Assembly: GCA_964369805.1 (NCBI GenBank) | Contig: CAYJFM010000034.1 | Location: 1-23,485 of the forward strand | Source: CAYJHC01 sp964369805 | GTDB taxonomy: Bacteria; Bacillota; Clostridia; Peptostreptococcales; Anaerovoracaceae | Length of the DNA stretch: 23,485 bases | Reading direction: 5' to 3' | Shown: positions 7,328 to 13,796 of the stretch, piece by piece | How positions within the stretch are numbered: position 1 is the stretch's first letter | Layout: each line of letters starts with the position of its first letter | The notes under the pieces: generated by a model | Told to the model about the DNA's origin: nothing | What the model saw: only the letters and a program-made list of their open reading frames with translations | Database searches by the model: none | Position numbers and translations under genes: made by a program

Positions 7328-7993
7328 ATGAAAAAACTATTAGTCGGAATGTTAGTTTTAGTAATGTCACTATTTGTTTTTACAGGATGTAGTAGTGACA
7401 CAGAAGAGTCGGCTATGCCAGCGGACCTTGCAGGGGAAATTCAGGTATTAACTGACCACACTGAGAAATTCGCAAAAGAAAACTTGGATGGTGAGTGGGC
7501 AGATAAGTATGTAGCCTTCATGGCAACTGTAGACCCAGATGTTGACTCTATTGAATTGATGCAAGATCCAGAGTTTAGAGAGCTAGCAGATGTAGCACAA
7601 CGAGGTGTAGACGCAAATAATTCGATGTACGCTTATATTATTGAGCCAGATGGTGAAACGGTAGATGATGAGGGAAGACCACACTTCTTTATGATGATGG
7701 ATACTTATGAACCTATTGAAGATGCAGACCATTACCTAGAAGACTATGGCTGGGAATGGCAGTTTACAGAAGCTTGGGATAATGATGTAGCAAGCAGTGC
7801 TCCGTCAGGATGGAGCGAAGAAGATGCAGTTAACTGGTCAACTTTTGCACCTATACATGATAGCGAAGGAAACATAGTTGCACTGTTTGGATTGGACACC
7901 CCACTGGAGCTTGCGAAAGAATATCCTGAATGGAACAGAGATGCTGATGAGTGGAATGGAATTATCGAGGGTCCAGTTGCTGTGGCAGAATAA
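7328..7993 (+). CDS. Secreted lipoprotein with a probable Cache-like sensor domain
   Basis: 221 residues. The N-terminus MKKLLVGMLVLVMSLFVFTGC is a lipoprotein signal with lipobox F-T-G-C; Cys21 would carry the lipid and anchor the protein outside the membrane. After an acidic linker, residues about 85-200 show the order typical of extracellular PDC/Cache sensor folds: AYIIEPDG, then MMMDTYEP, FTEAWD, WSTFAPIHDSEGNIVALFGLD. The element 'API-D-x-x-G-x-I-V-A-L-x-G-x-D' is the usual last strand pair of such domains. These domains normally sit in chemoreceptors or kinases; here no cytoplasmic partner follows. It is strongly acidic. The lipoprotein call is firm, the fold is my reading of the pattern, and the ligand is unknown. 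Confidence 0.72.
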   Translation: MKKLLVGMLVLVMSLFVFTGCSSDTEESAMPADLAGEIQVLTDHTEKFAKENLDGEWADKYVAFMATVDPDVDSIELMQDPEFRELADVAQRGVDANNSMYAYIIEPDGETVDDEGRPHFFMMMDTYEPIEDADHYLEDYGWEWQFTEAWDNDVASSAPSGWSEEDAVNWSTFAPIHDSEGNIVALFGLDTPLELAKEYPEWNRDADEWNGIIEGPVAVAE

Positions 7994-8062
7994 AATTTTT
8001 ATAATTGAATTGTAGGTGAATTCAGTTAGGTGAATTGTATTTATAAAAAATTTGATAATTTA

Positions 8063-8091
8063 TTGACAAATATAATCCGTACCTATATAAT
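8063..8091 (+). promoter_or_regulatory. Consensus sigma-A promoter of the riboflavin operon
   Basis: TTGACA (8063-8068), exactly 17 bases, then TATAAT (8086-8091): both hexamers are perfect. Transcription should start near 8098, about 10 bases before the FMN riboswitch. Confidence 0.93.
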
Positions 8092-8108
8092 GGGTTTAAT
8101 TGAATAAG

Positions 8109-8224
8109 ATCTTCAGGGCAGGGTGCAATTCCCTACCGGTGGTTAAAGCCCACGAGCTGCGCGTATGCAAAGCTGATTCGGTGTAATTCCGAAGCCGACA
8201 GTTATAGTCTGGATGAGAGAAGAT
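8109..8224 (+). ncRNA. FMN riboswitch (RFN element)
   Basis: The aptamer is recognisable from end to end: ATCTTC (8109-8114) pairs with GAAGAT (8219-8224) as P1, with CAGGGCAGGGTG and TTCCCTACCGG after the 5' side, GCCCACGAGC in the middle, TTCCGAAGCCGACAGT, and GGATGAGAGAAGAT at the 3' side. FMN binding should favour termination before ribD, so flavin represses its own synthesis. The operon behind it is the full riboflavin pathway. Confidence 0.96.
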
Positions 8225-8229
8225 AGGTG

Positions 8230-8250
8230 AATACATATACATGTATTTTT
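8230..8250 (+). other. AU-rich hairpin behind the FMN aptamer
   Basis: AATACAT (8230-8236) pairs with ATGTATT (8241-8247) around ATAC, and T residues run to 8250. It stands between aptamer and first terminator. It could be part of an antiterminator or simply a spacer; the stem is weak. Confidence 0.4.
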
Positions 8251-8262
8251 ACTAGTAATTTG

Positions 8263-8296
8263 CTCTGAAATGATATTTATCATTTCAGAGTTTTTT
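8263..8296 (+). terminator. First terminator of the FMN riboswitch
   Basis: CTCTGAAATGATA (8263-8275) and TATCATTTCAGAG (8278-8290) pair perfectly over 13 bases, followed by TTTTTT. This is the expected expression platform. Confidence 0.93.
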
Positions 8297-8328
8297 AATT
8301 TAGTAACTAATACAAAATAGAACTGCCT

Positions 8329-8369
8329 AAATGCTTTGGAATTTTATTACGAATTTCAGGGCATTTTTT
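8329..8369 (+). terminator. Second, tandem terminator before ribD
   Basis: Bases 8329-8343 pair with 8352-8366 over 15 positions, three of them G-T wobbles, around an 8-base loop; T residues run from 8364 to 8369. It lies 32 bases after the first terminator and 25 before the ribD start, so ribD transcripts must pass both. Confidence 0.85.
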
Positions 8370-8394
8370 ATTTGTAAGAAAAGGAGAAAAGAGC

Positions 8395-9582
8395 TTGAAA
8401 GATTTAACAGATAGACAGATAGAGCAAGTTAAATATATGGAGTATGCTTTGGAACTTGCAGAAAAGGGGCGGAGAAGTGTTAGCCCAAACCCAATGGTTG
8501 GAGCAGTTGTGGTTATAGACGGGGAAGTTGTTGGAAAAGGCTATCATCAATTTGCAGGAGGGCCTCATGCTGAGGTGGAGGCTCTTAGCTCTTTACAGCA
8601 TAGGGGCGTTGGACATGGGGACCTTGAGAGGGCGACGATGTATGTGACTTTAGAGCCCTGTTGCCATTATGGCAGGACACCGCCATGTACTAAGGCTATT
8701 CTTGAAGCAGGGGTCAGGAAAGTTGTGGTTGGTTGTCTAGACCCTAATAGTAAGGTGGCTGGTAAGGGAGTAGGAATCTTGAGGGATGGGGGTGTTGATG
8801 TGACCATTCTTGAAGGGGATATATCTAGTAGATGCATGAAGCAAAATGAGGTTTTCAGACATTATATTAAGGCCAAAAGACCTTTTGTTGTATTAAAATA
8901 TGCGATGACCTTAGACGGGAAAATTGCTACAAAAACAGGTGCATCTAAGTGGATTACTGGTGAAGAGGCAAGGAATAAAGTACATTTAGATAGAGGCCAA
9001 TTTAAGGGGATTATGGTTGGAATAGGTACAGTACTTGAGGATGATCCTTTGCTTACAAACAGAGTAGAAGAAAATAAAAACCCAATAAGAATAATTGCTG
9101 ACTCTAGCTTAAGAATCCCTACAGATTCAAAGATTGTGGCTACAGCAAGTGAAGTTAAGACCATAGTAGCAATGGTAAAAACAGTGGAACCTTTGCTTAG
9201 AGAAAAAAAGAAACTTCTTGAAGAAAAGGGCATATGCGTACTTGAGGTAGATGGGGAAAAAGAAAATCCTGCTAGGCTTTGCCTAGAAAAACTTATGGAA
9301 TTACTTGGAGAAATGGAAATAGATAGTATTTTGCTAGAGGGCGGATCAGAACTAAATTTTGCTGCAGTAAAGTCTGGAATAGTATCTAAGGTTCAAGCCT
9401 ATATTTCTACCAAAATATTTGGAGGAGAAAAAGCAAAAAGTCCAGTAGGTGGAGAGGGGTTTGCAAAGGTGGAGGAGACTCTTATTCTTGAAAGAAAATC
9501 AATTAGTCAGATTGGCGAAGATATATTAATAGAGGCATATGTAAAGGGTGAGGAGATAGAAAATGTTTACGGGAATAATTGA
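8395..9582 (+). CDS. ribD: Bifunctional riboflavin deaminase/reductase RibD
   Basis: 395 residues, the usual RibD length. The N-terminal deaminase (residues about 10-155) has the zinc and catalytic motif HAEVEAL (His58, Glu60) and PCCHYGRTPPC (Cys89, Cys98). The C-terminal reductase (about 155-385) starts with RPFVVLKYAMTLDGKIAT and holds GASKWITGEEAR, VGIGTVLEDDPLLT and LLEGGSELN. It removes the amino group from the pyrimidine intermediate made from GTP and then reduces the ribose side chain with NADPH. The start is TTG 8395: AAGGAG at 8381-8386 fits it, and the next ATG (8437) has no binding site and would cut into the first helix. It overlaps ribE by 20 bases, so translation is probably coupled. 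First gene of the FMN-controlled operon. Confidence 0.96.
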   Translation: MKDLTDRQIEQVKYMEYALELAEKGRRSVSPNPMVGAVVVIDGEVVGKGYHQFAGGPHAEVEALSSLQHRGVGHGDLERATMYVTLEPCCHYGRTPPCTKAILEAGVRKVVVGCLDPNSKVAGKGVGILRDGGVDVTILEGDISSRCMKQNEVFRHYIKAKRPFVVLKYAMTLDGKIATKTGASKWITGEEARNKVHLDRGQFKGIMVGIGTVLEDDPLLTNRVEENKNPIRIIADSSLRIPTDSKIVATASEVKTIVAMVKTVEPLLREKKKLLEEKGICVLEVDGEKENPARLCLEKLMELLGEMEIDSILLEGGSELNFAAVKSGIVSKVQAYISTKIFGGEKAKSPVGGEGFAKVEETLILERKSISQIGEDILIEAYVKGEEIENVYGNN

Positions 9583-10192
9583 AGAACTAGGAACTGTAAA
9601 AGCAATGAAAAAACAAGGAAAGTCAGCTACATTAACCATTGAAGGGAATAAAATTTTTGATGGGATAAAGAAAGGGGATAGCGTTTCCACTAATGGAGTT
9701 TGCTTAACTGTGACCAGCATAAATGATAAACGGTATACTGCAGATGTAATGAAAGAAACGATAGAAAAATCTTCCCTAGGAGATTTGCAGGTGGGCGGCA
9801 TTGTAAATCTGGAGCGAGCTATGCCTGCTAATGGGCGCTTTGACGGACACATAGTTTCGGGACATATTGATGGAGTTGGTAAAATTACAAAGATAAAAAA
9901 AGATGAGATTGCAATTTGGTATACGATTGTTGCAGAAGAAAAAATACTGAAATATATTGTTGAAAAAGGATCAATTGCAATTGATGGAATCAGTTTGACA
10001 GTTGCGAGAGTCACAGATAGAGATTTTTCAGTATCTATTATCCCGCACACAGCAAAGGAAACTAATTTACATACTAAAATTATTGGCTCTAAGGTCAACT
10101 TAGAAAATGATATTGTGGGGAAATATATTGAAAAATTTGCTATGAAAGGCAGAGGTATAACTAAAGAGTTTTTAATGGAGAATGAGTTTTAA
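9563..10192 (+). CDS. ribE: Riboflavin synthase (alpha subunit)
   Basis: 209 residues built from two similar lumazine-binding halves, the typical riboflavin synthase plan. The first half starts MFTGIIEELGTV and has GVCLTV; the second has FDGHIVSGHIDGVG, DGISLTV and IIPHT. It joins two molecules of 6,7-dimethyl-8-ribityllumazine to give one riboflavin. GAGGAG (9549-9554) lies inside the end of ribD and sets the start at 9563. The gene order D-E-BA-H is that of other Gram-positive rib operons. No oddity is seen. Confidence 0.96.
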   Translation: MFTGIIEELGTVKAMKKQGKSATLTIEGNKIFDGIKKGDSVSTNGVCLTVTSINDKRYTADVMKETIEKSSLGDLQVGGIVNLERAMPANGRFDGHIVSGHIDGVGKITKIKKDEIAIWYTIVAEEKILKYIVEKGSIAIDGISLTVARVTDRDFSVSIIPHTAKETNLHTKIIGSKVNLENDIVGKYIEKFAMKGRGITKEFLMENEF

Positions 10193-10208
10193 GTAAGAAG
10201 GTGAGAAA

Positions 10209-11411
10209 ATGTTTAAGTTTGACGAGATATCTGAGGCTTTAGAAGCTTTAAAAAATGGAGAAATTATTATTGTAACTGATGATGAGAATAGGGAAAATGA
10301 GGGGGATTTTATTTGTGCCGCTGAGTTTGCTACAACTGAGAATATTAACTTTATGGCAATTCACGGAAAAGGATTGATTTGCATGCCAATGTCGGAAGAT
10401 ATTTGTAGAAGATTAAAGTTCCCTCAAATGGTAACTAATAACACTGATAATCATGAAACTGCATTTACAGTATCTATTGACCATGTAGATACAACCACTG
10501 GTATTTCAGCAGGAGAAAGAAGTTTAACTGCCCTAAAGGTTCTTGATGAGAATGCTAAACCAGAAGATTTTAGAAGGCCTGGGCACATGTTCCCTTTAGT
10601 CTCTAAGAAAAACGGTGTTCTTGAAAGGAATGGCCACACTGAGGCAACGGTGGACCTAATGGAACTGTCTGGACTTAAAGCCTGCGGTCTTTGCTGTGAG
10701 ATTATGGCAGAAGATGGATCTATGATGAGAACACCAGAACTTATGGAATTTGCAAAGAAATGGAATCTAAGATTTATTACAATCAAAGACTTGCAAGAGT
10801 ATAGAAAAAAGTATGACAAGTTAGTTAACTGTGTAGCTAGCCCGCTTCTTCCAACTGAGTTTGGAGATTTTAGAGCCCATGGTTATGAAAATATTTTAAA
10901 TGGAGAACATCATGTAGCCTTAGTAAAGGGAGATATTGGCGAAGGGAAAGATGTTCTTTGCAGAGTCCACTCAGAATGCCTTACAGGAGACGTGTTTCAC
11001 TCTGAAAAATGTGACTGTGGAGAGCAGTTTGAAGCTGCAATGAAGCTGATAAATGAAGAGGGAAGAGGGGTACTCTTATATCTAAGGCAAGAAGGCAGAG
11101 GGATTGGCCTCTTAAATAAGCTTAAAGCCTACGAGCTCCAAAGTGAGGGGATGGATACAGTAGAGGCTAATCTTGCTCTAGGTTTTGAAGATGACCTAAG
11201 AGAGTATTATATAGGGGCAGGAATTTTGAGAGACCTAGGTGTTAAAACTCTAAGGCTATTAACCAATAACCCTGACAAGATATATCAAATATCTGACTTT
11301 GGCATAGAAATTATAGATAGGGTTCCCATTGAAATTGAGGCAGGCGTTCATGATATGGTTTACCAAAAAACAAAGCAGGAGAAGATGGGACATATTTTAA
11401 ATAAAATTTAG
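10209..11411 (+). CDS. ribBA: Bifunctional DHBP synthase / GTP cyclohydrolase II
   Basis: 400 residues, normal for a RibBA fusion. The first half (about 1-200) is 3,4-dihydroxy-2-butanone-4-phosphate synthase: VTDDENRENEGDF near residue 23, HGKGLICMP, DHVDTTTGISAGERS, FRRPGHMFPL and HTEATVDLM. The second half is GTP cyclohydrolase II: RVHSECLTGDVFHSEKCDCGEQ carries the three zinc cysteines, LRQEGRGIGL follows, and TNNPDK is near the end. The protein makes both precursors of lumazine, one from ribulose 5-phosphate and one from GTP. Sixteen bases separate it from ribE. AAGGTGAG at 10198-10205 is the binding site. Confidence 0.96.
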   Translation: MFKFDEISEALEALKNGEIIIVTDDENRENEGDFICAAEFATTENINFMAIHGKGLICMPMSEDICRRLKFPQMVTNNTDNHETAFTVSIDHVDTTTGISAGERSLTALKVLDENAKPEDFRRPGHMFPLVSKKNGVLERNGHTEATVDLMELSGLKACGLCCEIMAEDGSMMRTPELMEFAKKWNLRFITIKDLQEYRKKYDKLVNCVASPLLPTEFGDFRAHGYENILNGEHHVALVKGDIGEGKDVLCRVHSECLTGDVFHSEKCDCGEQFEAAMKLINEEGRGVLLYLRQEGRGIGLLNKLKAYELQSEGMDTVEANLALGFEDDLREYYIGAGILRDLGVKTLRLLTNNPDKIYQISDFGIEIIDRVPIEIEAGVHDMVYQKTKQEKMGHILNKI

Positions 11412-11462
11412 ATAGCAGAGTAAGAAATAAATATTAAAAAAAGAAAGAAAAGAGGTAAAAAA

Positions 11463-11930
11463 ATGAAAACATTTGAAGGAAAACTAGTATCAAAGGGAGT
11501 TAGAGTTGGAATTGTAGCAGCAAGGTTTAATGAATTTATCACATCAAAATTGCTTGGTGGAGCCATGGATGCACTTGTTAGACACGATGTTAAAGAAGAA
11601 GATATTGATGTTGCTTGGGTTCCAGGGGCCTATGAAATTCCACTTATTGCGGATAAAATGGTGAAGAGTGGGAAATACGATGCGGTTATTTGCCTTGGGG
11701 CAGTGATAAGAGGCAGTACAACACATTATGACTATGTTTGCAGTGAAGTTTCAAAAGGAATTGCTACTGTATCACTAAATAGCGGGATTCCTGTAATGTT
11801 TGGTGTTTTAACTACTGAGAACATAGAGCAAGCTATTGAAAGAGCGGGTACAAAGGCTGGAAATAAAGGCTATGACTGTGGCGTGTCAGCTATTGAATTA
11901 GTAAATCTAATCAAAGAAATAGAGGCTTAA
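11463..11930 (+). CDS. ribH: 6,7-dimethyl-8-ribityllumazine synthase
   Basis: 155 residues, the normal length of lumazine synthase. Diagnostic text: GIVAARFNEFIT near residue 16, VPGAYEIPL (phosphate and substrate loop), CLGAVIRGSTTHYDYVCSEV with the catalytic histidine (second His-like position in THYDYV), and FGVLTTEN. It condenses the dihydroxybutanone phosphate from RibBA with the RibD product, and members form icosahedral or pentameric shells. It follows ribBA after 51 bases, with the binding site AAAGAGGT, and is the last gene before the operon terminator. Confidence 0.96.
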   Translation: MKTFEGKLVSKGVRVGIVAARFNEFITSKLLGGAMDALVRHDVKEEDIDVAWVPGAYEIPLIADKMVKSGKYDAVICLGAVIRGSTTHYDYVCSEVSKGIATVSLNSGIPVMFGVLTTENIEQAIERAGTKAGNKGYDCGVSAIELVNLIKEIEA

Positions 11931-11975
11931 AGAAAGATATAAGCTGATATTAACTGAATGCAAATATGAAATTGA

Positions 11976-12002
11976 GGGTAGTCAAGTGGACTGCCCTTTT
12001 TT
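11976..12002 (+). terminator. Terminator of the riboflavin operon
   Basis: GGGTAGTC (11976-11983) pairs with GACTGCCC (11989-11996), eight positions with one G-T wobble, a five-base loop and six T residues. It lies 46 bases after the ribH stop. Confidence 0.9.
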
Positions 12003-12102
12003 AAGGTAGGCTTAATGCAGAAAGGGGTGAAGGAGAATATGTGCTTCAGAAGGGAGGAAGAAGGAAGGGCAGAAGGAAGCTTTCTGTTAGGTACATAGTG
12101 GC

Positions 12103-12130
12103 TTGAATTTTAATTTGATTATGTTATACT
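12103..12130 (+). promoter_or_regulatory. Promoter of the MATE gene leader
   Basis: TTGAAT (12103-12108), 16 bases, TATACT (12125-12130), with TGT directly before the -10 (extended -10). Transcription would start near 12137 and leave a leader of about 160 bases. The purine-rich stretch 12003-12100 before it holds no convincing gene. Confidence 0.75.
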
Positions 12131-12150
12131 GAGTAAGTTAAGAAAAACAA

Positions 12151-12244
12151 CTAAATATAAGGGATTATAGATTTTAAATGGAAACGCACACATACAAAAT
12201 GTATGGATAACGAACAACACTATCTTAATTGAGGTGTTTTTTTT
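12151..12244 (+). ncRNA. Structured leader of the MATE gene, candidate guanidine-IV (mepA) riboswitch
   Basis: Seen: a hairpin TATAA-GGGA-TTATA (12156-12169), a second hairpin CATACA-AAA-TGTATG (12191-12205), and a terminator from AACAC (12216-12220 region) and GTGTT with a T8 run ending near 12244, directly before the binding site of a MepA-type MATE gene. Known: guanidine-IV (mepA) riboswitches occur in Clostridia in front of such MATE genes and work through transcription termination. Inference: this leader is one. It lacks the conserved cores of purine, c-di-GMP and FMN aptamers. I could not align it to the mepA consensus from memory with certainty. Confidence 0.5.
12216..12244 (+). terminator. 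Leader terminator before the MATE gene
   Basis: AACACT pairs with GGTGTT (five Watson-Crick pairs and one wobble), TC pairs with GA above a bulged A, and eight T residues follow. It is 54 bases before the start codon, so it acts inside the leader. The 3' arm would fall inside a spurious TTG-start extension of the gene. Confidence 0.75.
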
Positions 12245-12297
12245 ATGCTCAAAATACACAAGACTTAAAAAAATCAATTAATTTGAAGGAGAAAATA

Positions 12298-13626
12298 ATG
12301 GCACACGCAATATCTAAGCCCTTTAACGCAAAGGAGTTAGTAAAATTCACACTACCAAGCATTATTATGATGATGTTTATATCGGTTTACTCCTTAGTAA
12401 ACGGGGTGCTTGCAGCAAACTTTGTAGGGCAGGAAGCCCTTTCAACAATAACAATTGTATTTCCCATGCCATCTATTATATTGGCTATATCCATAATGTT
12501 TGCAGCGGGATCAAATGCCATAATTGCTGCTAACATGGGCGCTCAAAAGCCAGATGTTGCAAGGGAGAACTTTACTAGAATTGTTTTAACTGGGTTTATA
12601 GTTGGTACCTTAATCACAATTTTAACTTTAATCTTCAAAGAACCTCTGGTAACATTTTTAGGAGCAGGGCCAGAGCTTCAGGAGCTATGTGAAAGATATC
12701 TAACTGTTTACTCAATAGGGTTTCCTTTCTTTTTCATGCAAATCTTTTGTCAATTTTACTTTGTGACCATTGGCAAACCGATATATAGTATGACTCTAAT
12801 TATTGGAGCTGGAATTTTGAATATGGCTGTAGCATATTTTGCAATGGGTGTTTTAGATATGGGTATTGAAGGTGCGGCAATAGGGCCACTGATAAGCTTT
12901 TTACTTCCAGGTATATTTTTTATTGTGTACTTTGCAAAGAACAAAAACAATAGTTTGTATTTTGTAAAGCCTAAAATGCATAAACGATTTTTATCAAACA
13001 CAATGCTAAACGGATCGTCTGAGTTAGTAATAAATCTTGCAATTGCTGTGGTTACAGTTGTTATGAATAAAATAATGATGAGCCTTGTAGGTGTAGATGG
13101 GGTAGCAGCTATAGCTGTACTAATTCAAGTGCAGTTTCTGTTCAACTCGCTATTTATAGGGTTTGTAAGCGGTGTTAGTCCAGTTTTTGGATATGCTTAT
13201 GGGGCAAAGAACTATACTCAAATAAAAACAGTTTTCAAATTATCAATTAGGATTGTTATTGTTTGTTCAACAGTGCTTCTGTCAGTTGCCATCGTAATGG
13301 CTGACAATATTGTTGGATTCTACTTAGCAGAAGGCACAGTTGCTCATCAGGTGGCCCTTTCAGGCTTCAAAATATTTGCCTTCGTATACGCGTTTTCTGG
13401 GTTCAATATATTTGCGTCAGGATTTTTTACGGCTATGTCAAATGGCTTAATTTCAGCGCTCATTTCTTTTCTTAGAACCTTTGTGTTTATAATGGGGATG
13501 CTGCTTATACTCCCGCCAATTATTGGAACAACAGGTGTATGGCTGGCAGTTCCAATTGCAGAAGCATCAGCCTTTGTTGTGGCTACTGTGATACTGTTAA
13601 GATATAGGAAGATTTATTACTATTAA
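12298..13626 (+). CDS. MATE family multidrug exporter (MepA-like)
   Basis: 442 residues with 12 hydrophobic segments in two homologous halves, as in MATE exporters. The first helix region reads LVKFTLPSIIMMMFISVYSLVNGVLAANFVGQEALSTI, the standard MATE opening, and GAGPELQELCERYLTVYSIGFPF and FGYAYGAKNY are family-like. MATE proteins export cationic drugs or small cations in exchange for Na+ or H+. I start the gene at ATG 12298, six bases after AAGGAG; a TTG at 12229 in the same frame lies inside the leader terminator. The closest described type by feel is MepA. If the leader is a guanidine sensor, the physiological cargo may be guanidinium, which is inference. It has its own promoter; the next gene has a separate one. 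Confidence 0.9.
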   Translation: MAHAISKPFNAKELVKFTLPSIIMMMFISVYSLVNGVLAANFVGQEALSTITIVFPMPSIILAISIMFAAGSNAIIAANMGAQKPDVARENFTRIVLTGFIVGTLITILTLIFKEPLVTFLGAGPELQELCERYLTVYSIGFPFFFMQIFCQFYFVTIGKPIYSMTLIIGAGILNMAVAYFAMGVLDMGIEGAAIGPLISFLLPGIFFIVYFAKNKNNSLYFVKPKMHKRFLSNTMLNGSSELVINLAIAVVTVVMNKIMMSLVGVDGVAAIAVLIQVQFLFNSLFIGFVSGVSPVFGYAYGAKNYTQIKTVFKLSIRIVIVCSTVLLSVAIVMADNIVGFYLAEGTVAHQVALSGFKIFAFVYAFSGFNIFASGFFTAMSNGLISALISFLRTFVFIMGMLLILPPIIGTTGVWLAVPIAEASAFVVATVILLRYRKIYYY

Positions 13627-13703
13627 ATAGATAGAAGAGGGTTTTAATATTTATAATAATGAAAGAGATTAAGTTCACTTTCACATTATTTACACGATAT
13701 TTA

Positions 13704-13712
13704 TGATATAAT
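13704..13712 (+). promoter_or_regulatory. Extended -10 promoter of the GGDEF-EAL gene
   Basis: TGA-TATAAT (13704-13712) is a perfect extended -10. No matching -35 is clear. The leader would be about 78 bases. Confidence 0.6.
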
Positions 13713-13796
13713 ATCAACATATTAGTGAGAAAAAGTAAATGTGATTCTACCGAATGAATTATTTTGGCTTTGCATATATGATAGGCTGGTGAAAAT

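Noticed and set aside
12039..12098. 19-codon reading frame behind AAGGAG in a purine-rich stretch
   Set aside because: Very short, composed mostly of Glu, Gly and Arg codons as any GA-rich tract would give, and located before the promoter of the next gene. No support beyond the binding site.
12151..12215. Purine or c-di-GMP riboswitch before the MATE gene
   Set aside because: The purine aptamer core (TATAA...ATGG...TCTACC...GACTA) and the GEMM core are absent; only the TATAA and ATGG strings occur, by chance.
12229..12297. TTG start of the MATE gene at 12229
   Set aside because: It lies in the leader terminator (T8 run) and has no binding site; ATG 12298 has AAGGAG and fits the family N-terminus.
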